This document shows, in pieces, positions 52,003 through 56,897 of a stretch of DNA of 56,897 bases (positions within the stretch are counted from its first letter, which is position 1; each line of letters starts with the position of its first letter). The notes under the pieces are model-generated. The model did not search any database and was not told the DNA's origin. It was given only the letters and a program-made list of their open reading frames with translations. The DNA lies in NCBI GenBank assembly GCA_029261925.1, contig JAJDAJ010000098.1, forward strand, positions 1-56,897. Direction: 5' to 3'. Position numbers and translations under genes: made by a program. Origin of the DNA: Deltaproteobacteria bacterium (GTDB lineage Bacteria; Myxococcota_A; UBA9160; SZUA-336).

Positions 52003-52863
52003 ATGCGTGAGCTGGTCGACACGTACCTGCCGTTCCTGAGCGGCATCGCGCCGGGCGCGCTCGTGCGCGCGCTCGTGCTGGTGATCCTCGGCCTGGTCCT
52101 GGCCGCGCTTCTCGGGCGCCTGCTCGAGCGCGTGACGGCGGGGCAGGGCGTGCCGGGTCAACGCCTGCTGCTCCGGCGCGTGGTGCGCTGGGGCGTGACC
52201 GCACTGTTCCTGGCCGCGGCACTCAACGAGGTCGGCTTCCAGCTCGGGGTGCTGCTCGGCGCCGCGGGTGTGCTCACGGTCGCGATCGGCTTCGCGGCGC
52301 AGACGTCGGCGTCGAACCTCGTGAGCGGCGTGTTCCTGATGGGCGAGAACGTCTTCGCGATCGGCGACGTGGTCCGCGTGGCCGACGTGACCGGCGAGGT
52401 GATCGCGATCGACCTGCTCTCGGTCAAGCTGCGCACCTTCGACAACCTGTCGGTGCGGCTGCCCAACGAGACGCTGATCAAGTCGCAGATCACCAACCTG
52501 ACGCGCTTCCCGATCCGCCGCGTCGACATGCCGCTGTCGGTGGCGTACCGCGAGGACCTGCGCGCGGTGCGCGAGCTGCTGCTCGACGTCGCCGATCGCA
52601 ACCCGCTCTGCCTCGACGAGCCCGCGCCGCTGTTCATCGTGACGGGGTACGGAGCCTCGGGCATCGACCTGCAGCTCTCCGCCTGGGGCGTGCGCACGAA
52701 CTTCCTGGAGCTGCGCAACGCCCTGTACACCGAGATCAAGGAGGCCTTCGACGCCGCCGGCATCGAGATCCCGTTCCCGCACGTCTCGCTGTATGCTGGC
52801 AGCGAGACGGCGCCGATCCCGGTGCGCTGGCAGGGCGGGGCCCCGGGGTCCGCCGCGGGCTGA
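52003..52863 (+). CDS. Small-conductance mechanosensitive channel (MscS type)
   Basis: 286 residues. Three membrane helices, the pore helix with LGAAGVLTVAIGFAAQTSAS, the NLVSGVFLMGENVFAIGD link and the beta domain starting VVRVADVTGEVIAIDLLSVK with the anion-site-like FDNLSVRLPNETLIKSQITN. It would open on membrane tension and release osmolytes. Length matches E. coli MscS. Followed after 85 bp by the gene for a large secreted protein. Confidence 0.93.
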   Translation: MRELVDTYLPFLSGIAPGALVRALVLVILGLVLAALLGRLLERVTAGQGVPGQRLLLRRVVRWGVTALFLAAALNEVGFQLGVLLGAAGVLTVAIGFAAQTSASNLVSGVFLMGENVFAIGDVVRVADVTGEVIAIDLLSVKLRTFDNLSVRLPNETLIKSQITNLTRFPIRRVDMPLSVAYREDLRAVRELLLDVADRNPLCLDEPAPLFIVTGYGASGIDLQLSAWGVRTNFLELRNALYTEIKEAFDAAGIEIPFPHVSLYAGSETAPIPVRWQGGAPGSAAG

Positions 52864-52948
52864 GCGGCGGCCGCGGAAGAGGGGCGGGCGCCCGCGATCC
52901 GATCCGCGCCGGGCCCGGACCTACCGGGCGATCACCGGAGGATCGAAG

Positions 52949-55900
52949 ATGGCTCGCGCCACGCTGCTCGGACTGGCACTCCTGCTCGGCCTGCTCGCCG
53001 GACCCGCACGGGCCGGTCTGCACACCTTCTACTGGGTCCCGGAGGCGCCGGGCAGCAGCGGCACCCTGACCCTGAACGTGCCCGGCAGGGATCCGGGTCA
53101 GCCGTTCTCCGCGGCGGACGGGCCGTTCACGGGGGCCTTCCACTTCGAGACCGCTGGCCGGGCGTACGCCTTCGTGAGCGAGACCTCGCTCTCGGTCAGC
53201 TCGTCGGGCGGCGAGCCGGACTCGGGATCCGCCTCGCTGCAGGTGAACGGCACGACCGGGGCGGCGACGCTGGGCCTCTCGTTCGCGACCGGTCCGGTGG
53301 CCGACGCCGTCTCCACCCCCATCGGGACCGTCAGCGGAAACTGGCGGCCGGGCACGCCGTCGGCGGATGCATCGGTCCTGGCCAGCTTCGTGCACGTGGC
53401 CGATGCCGCGAACAGCTCCGGGGGCTTCACCTACCTGACGCATCCGCTGCTCGACGGCAGCCCGGAGATGCGCTTCGTGGTCTCCAAGAGCTGGAACCCG
53501 GGGCTGATCGCCGGCACGAACGACACCGTCGAGCTCTTCCTCTGGTACGACCCCTCGCGCGGGCAGTGGTCGATCGCGCGCGCGGACCTGGGCGCGAACG
53601 GCTCCGGCGAGTCCTACAGCGTGCTGATCCCTCGCCAGGACGAGCGGATCTTCCGGCACACGACCGACGCGGGCAACACCACCGGTCACTGGAGCCGGTT
53701 CTCCAGCCCGCTGACCGAGCGCAATCCCGACGCGCTCGTGCTGGTGACGCCCGTGGTCGAGATCCTCGACTTCGGGGCAGGGGACTTCTGGACCGATTCG
53801 CCGCAGGGCGTGTTCTACGACGCTCCGGGCGGGCAGTGGGCCGTGTTCAACCAGGACTTCTCCCCGCTGGGCGCGCCGACGCGCTTCAACGTCTACGTCG
53901 TTCCGGAGCAGGCTCGCGCGCTGGTACACGTGGCCACGGGCAGCAACAGCGTCGGCAACATCAGCTTCCTGGAGGATCCGGCGCTGAACGCGCACGCGAA
54001 CGCGCTCCTGCAGCACACCCAGAACTGGATGCCGAACTTCATCTACAACGCCGCGCCCACGGGCGTGTACTACGAGGCGACCCGTGGCGAGTGGGGCGTG
54101 TTCAACCAGGATGGCTCGCCGCTCTCCGTGGGCGCGGCGTTCAACCTGCTGGATCCCGACGCGCGCTCGGCCTTCTGGGCCGACGAGAGCGGGGGACCCG
54201 GCCTGAATTTCACCGTGCTCGACCATCCCCACGAGCAGGGCCGCGACGAGATCCTGCTGCTGGTCACGCAGAATCGCAGTGCCGGGTCGGGCGTCGTCAA
54301 CCCGGAGGAGGTCCGGGTGGTCACATCGACCGGGGGGCAGCACCGGATCGCGAACCTGAACGGCGTTGCGATGCCCGACGGCGCGGGATTCAACGTGTAC
54401 GCACCGCCGCGTGACCTGTCCACGTTCGTGCACGTGGCCAGCTCGACGAACACCATCGGGAACTACACCCTTCTCGACCATCCGCTCACGCGCGCTCGTC
54501 CGGACGCGCTGGTCTTCGCCACCCCGCACCAGAATCCGTTCCGTACCAACGTGCTCGACCTGCAGAGCTCGGTCATCGGCGTGTGGTACACGGGCAGCGA
54601 CTGGGCGATCTTCAACCAGGACATCTCGGGCTTGCCCGTCGGTGCCGCGTTCAACGTGCACGTGGTCTCGCCCGGCCCGGACGCCTTCGTGCACACGGCG
54701 ACCGGGAGCACGCTGGGCGGGCGGACCACCCTCGACCATCCGGCCCTCAACGGTCACCCGGAGGCGCGGCTGATCGTCACCCAGAGCTGGAACCCGCCAG
54801 GCGCTGCGTCGGCCTACAACGACCACGCCGTCGCGGTGGAGTACCACGCGGGCCGGGGGCGCTGGGAGATCGTCACGCAGGACGGTGCGAGCATGCCCGG
54901 TGCCTCGTTCAACGTGCGGACCGTCGAGCCCGACTGTCCCGACGCGGACTTCGACGGGCTCTGCGATGCGCAGGACACGTGCCCGTACTGGGTCGCCGAC
55001 GACAACCTCGCCGATCGCGACGGCAACGGCCGCGGCGACGCCTGCGAGTGTGGCGACCAGAACGGCGACGGCACGGTCAACGTCAGCGACATCCTGGCGA
55101 TCAACGCGGCGATCTTCGACCCGGCGCTCGCCACGCCCCTGTGCGACGCCAACCAGGACGGTCTGTGCAACGTGGGCGACATCCTGGCCGTGAACGCCGG
55201 CATCTTCGGCGCCGAGCTGTACTGCGCCCGTCACCCCGGCGCGGTGGTGACGCACGACGTGCTGATCACGGACCCGGCGCAGGCGCACCGCTACCGCTTC
55301 ACCGAGCGCATCGAGGGAGACCTGCGCGTGCTCGACGGCACGCTAGCGTCGATCGCGTTTCCCGCACTGCGCGAGGTGACCGGCGAGCTCGAGGTCGCCA
55401 GCACGGGTCCGGTGCCCGGGGGCAGCGGCGACTGGCTTCGACGCGTCGAGCTGCCGCTGCTCGAGACGGTCGGCGGCCGTGTGTCGCTGCGCGGCAGCGG
55501 CACGGGTCTGCCCATGATCATGGACGTGGGCCTGCCGGCGCTGGTCTCGGTGGGCGGTGACGTGGATATCGTCGCGGACATCGGCTGGGTGAGCGTGCGC
55601 GGCCTCGAGGCCCTGACGTCGATCCCCGGCGACCTGACCCTGGTCCACACGGGCTCGGGCGACACCTCGTTCGGTGTCCTGCCCGCGCTCGACAGCGTGG
55701 GCGGCGACGTGTCGATCGACTCGGGCTTCACCACGACCTCGGCCCTGGCCTCGCTGCGCAGCGTGGGCGGCAGCCTGACCTGGGACACCGGCAACCTGGT
55801 CGGAGCGTCGAACCTGGCGTTGCTCGAGACCGTCGCCGGCAACCTGACCCTGCGCGGCATCGAGACGGTGTCGCCCGAGACCAAGCTCGGCTCTCTGAGC

Positions 55901-56176
55901 CACGTGGGCGGCGCGCTGGTGCTCGACGACGTTTCGCTGGCAGACTCGCCGGTGATCGGCTCGGCCGTGGTCTCGGTCGGCGCGCTCGACCTCGTGGACA
56001 GCTCGGTCCCCGACCTGTTCACGAGCCTGGCCAGCCTGGACCTGCGGCCGCCCCCGTTCGCGACGCTCACAGGGAACACGGGCTTCACGGACTGCCAGGC
56101 CCAGACCTTCGTGGACGGGCACAGCACCCCGGGCGTGGGCGGCTCGATCGTGATCTCGGGCAACGATCCCTGCTGA
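52949..56176 (+). CDS. Large secreted repeat protein with dockerin-like and receptor-L-like segments
   Basis: 1075 residues; the ATG at 52949 has GGAGG seven bases upstream. A signal peptide ends at GPARA (about 22). After an N-terminal beta domain come six imperfect repeats of about 85 residues starting F-V-H/W at residues near 147, 235, 325, 409, 493 and 580, each with a block like WAIFNQDISGLPVGAAFNV. Then TSP3- and dockerin-like loops (CPDADFDGLCDAQD; CGDQNGDGTVNVSDILAINA; CDANQDGLCNVGDILAVNA) at about 660-755, and finally a leucine/valine solenoid (VGGDVDIVADI, TVAGNLTLRG) like receptor-L or leucine-rich sheets to residue 1060. Predicted surface or matrix protein. Confidence 0.82.
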   Translation: MARATLLGLALLLGLLAGPARAGLHTFYWVPEAPGSSGTLTLNVPGRDPGQPFSAADGPFTGAFHFETAGRAYAFVSETSLSVSSSGGEPDSGSASLQVNGTTGAATLGLSFATGPVADAVSTPIGTVSGNWRPGTPSADASVLASFVHVADAANSSGGFTYLTHPLLDGSPEMRFVVSKSWNPGLIAGTNDTVELFLWYDPSRGQWSIARADLGANGSGESYSVLIPRQDERIFRHTTDAGNTTGHWSRFSSPLTERNPDALVLVTPVVEILDFGAGDFWTDSPQGVFYDAPGGQWAVFNQDFSPLGAPTRFNVYVVPEQARALVHVATGSNSVGNISFLEDPALNAHANALLQHTQNWMPNFIYNAAPTGVYYEATRGEWGVFNQDGSPLSVGAAFNLLDPDARSAFWADESGGPGLNFTVLDHPHEQGRDEILLLVTQNRSAGSGVVNPEEVRVVTSTGGQHRIANLNGVAMPDGAGFNVYAPPRDLSTFVHVASSTNTIGNYTLLDHPLTRARPDALVFATPHQNPFRTNVLDLQSSVIGVWYTGSDWAIFNQDISGLPVGAAFNVHVVSPGPDAFVHTATGSTLGGRTTLDHPALNGHPEARLIVTQSWNPPGAASAYNDHAVAVEYHAGRGRWEIVTQDGASMPGASFNVRTVEPDCPDADFDGLCDAQDTCPYWVADDNLADRDGNGRGDACECGDQNGDGTVNVSDILAINAAIFDPALATPLCDANQDGLCNVGDILAVNAGIFGAELYCARHPGAVVTHDVLITDPAQAHRYRFTERIEGDLRVLDGTLASIAFPALREVTGELEVASTGPVPGGSGDWLRRVELPLLETVGGRVSLRGSGTGLPMIMDVGLPALVSVGGDVDIVADIGWVSVRGLEALTSIPGDLTLVHTGSGDTSFGVLPALDSVGGDVSIDSGFTTTSALASLRSVGGSLTWDTGNLVGASNLALLETVAGNLTLRGIETVSPETKLGSLSHVGGALVLDDVSLADSPVIGSAVVSVGALDLVDSSVPDLFTSLASLDLRPPPFATLTGNTGFTDCQAQTFVDGHSTPGVGGSIVISGNDPC
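53387..54935 (+). repeat. Six tandem ~85-residue protein repeats inside the secreted protein
   Basis: Repeats begin near 53387, 53651, 53921, 54173, 54425 and 54686, spacing 252-270 bp. Each carries a hydrophobic start (F-V-H-V/T), a middle L-x-H-P block and an end such as FNQDGSPLSVGAAFNL. They are diverged at the DNA level but evidently one domain type. Confidence 0.8.
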
Positions 56177-56209
56177 GTCCGGCCGGGCCGGGCACCCGCT
56201 GCGCCGCGA

Positions 56210-56266
56210 GCGGACCGCCGCGTCGCGGCGGATCCGCCCCACATGGGGCCCGGGGTTGTCCGGGCC
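56210..56266 (+). terminator. Two strong hairpins after the secreted-protein gene
   Basis: GCGGACCGCCGCG pairs with CGCGGCGGATCCGC (one bulge) at 56210-56237, and GGCCCGG with CCGGGCC at 56247-56266 over a 6-base loop. No U-run. They separate the upstream gene from the tRNA pair. Confidence 0.5.
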
Positions 56267-56293
56267 GCCCCGCCGGGGCACCATGGCGAGCCC

Positions 56294-56386
<93 letters not shown>

Positions 56387-56422
56387 GCTTCAGTCCCGGG
56401 GCGGTGGCGCGCTCCGGATCCC

Positions 56423-56510
56423 GGAGAGATGGCCGAGCGGTCGAAGGCGCACGCTTGGAAAGCGTGTGTAGGGCAACCTACCGTGGGTTCGAATCCCACT
56501 CTCTCCGCCA
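56423..56510 (+). tRNA. tRNA-Ser(GGA)
   Basis: Acceptor GGAGAGA/TCTCTCC, anticodon stem CACGC/GCGTG with loop TTGGAAA (anticodon GGA at 56457-56459), long variable arm, T arm GGTTCGAATC, discriminator G and encoded CCA. It lies 36 bp after tRNA-Ser(GCU), so the two are probably one transcript. Confidence 0.96.
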
Positions 56511-56897
56511 TGCAGTCCGCGGGTGCGGAGCGTGCTCGACCTGGCAGCGGCTCGGCGCCTGATTTCTCGCTGTTCCGCGGGTCTTTGCGCGGAGTGCCTT
56601 CGGGTTCCCGAAGCGGAGACCAGCATGCCCCGCGCTTGGCTACGCCCCAGCTGCATGTTTTCTCTGCGGTCGATTGCGGCGGTTCGGATTCGCTTGATCC
56701 TCGCGCCGGCCGAGGCGCCGAGGTCCTTTGGACTTGCCACTGCCTAAGGTTGTCCCACAACTGCGTGAGGGGGCTCCATGGGGTCGAAGAGGCGTGCTCA
56801 TCGCGGCGTGACTTCGCCAGCGCCGGGATGCCCAGCTCCGCGTGGACGCGGCCCCAACTCGCGAAGAGAGCGAGTTCTGCCGATCGCCGGCCATCTC
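56511..56897. other. 387 bp with no convincing gene
   Basis: Composition is less extreme than in neighbouring genes. A short frame opens at an ATG near 56778 and runs off the window end, but its product is Arg/Pro-rich and unlike any family I recognise. No hairpin, repeat or attachment site was found. It could be the 5' part of a gene beyond the window. Confidence 0.4.

Noticed and set aside
52736..55288. Long minus-strand open frame opposite the secreted repeat protein
   Set aside because: Product is repetitive Arg/Val/Gly/Asp without motifs; the plus-strand protein has a signal peptide, RBS and domains.
56778..56897. Short frame running off the window end
   Set aside because: Arg/Pro-rich product, no RBS and no motif; alternative frames are open as well.

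Overview
This window is high-GC DNA, with many GTG starts and 4-bp start/stop overlaps, from a Gram-negative bacterium: it encodes a TamA/TamB-like outer-membrane pair, a secretin and Omp85 and dockerin-type surface proteins. The gene mix (MSHA/type II-like machine, Rieske oxygenase, NTF2-like proteins, MFS carriers, amidohydrolase-2, dockerin-bearing secreted proteins) suggests an uncultured deltaproteobacterial-type lineage (Myxococcota, Desulfobacterota or Binatota); that placement is inference. No transposase, phage gene, CRISPR array or rRNA was seen.

Region 1 (1-1771, minus strand): a cut-off membrane protein with a bacterial PH-like domain, and a GPH-type MFS carrier.

Region 2 (1827-18736) is the centrepiece. 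An HPt and a single-domain response regulator (minus) diverge from a tightly packed plus-strand run: PAS histidine kinase, single-domain response regulator, HD-GYP c-di-GMP phosphodiesterase, assembly ATPase, inner-membrane GspF, four pseudopilins, a giant pilin-like protein with DNRLRE modules, then PilM, PilN, PilO, a PilP-like protein and a secretin. The ATPase has an N-terminal STAS domain followed by two 24-residue repeats in the register of the c-di-GMP-binding MshEN domain. Read together this is an MSHA-like pilus or type II-like secretion machine whose ATPase can be controlled by a phosphorelay, c-di-GMP and a STAS partner, with its regulators encoded in the same operon. No prepilin peptidase is in the window.

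Region 3 (18743-28259) is catabolic and accessory: DUF899 thioredoxin-like protein, zinc alcohol dehydrogenase, Rieske oxygenase with an overlapping NTF2-like gene, tRNA-Ser(UGA), two MFS carriers, a secreted cyclophilin-dockerin fusion, an SDR and two more NTF2-like genes. Region 4 (28372-32090) is a small sulfur module: ETHE1-like persulfide dioxygenase, TauE/SafE exporter and, divergently, a SulP transporter. Region 5 (32218-42545): amidohydrolase, sodium:solute symporter with two small membrane proteins, a three-gene operon (DegT aminotransferase, Gfo/Idh/MocA oxidoreductase, GH35-like hydrolase) and two SDRs.

Region 6 (42557-56176) is envelope and ion transport: MgtE with an adjacent soluble MgtE_N-CBS protein, an MscS-related membrane protein, TamB, TamA, an unknown protein paired with an MscS channel, and a 1075-residue secreted protein with six ~85-residue repeats, a dockerin-like segment and a receptor-L-like solenoid. 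The window ends with tRNA-Ser(GCU) and tRNA-Ser(GGA) and about 390 bp without a convincing gene.
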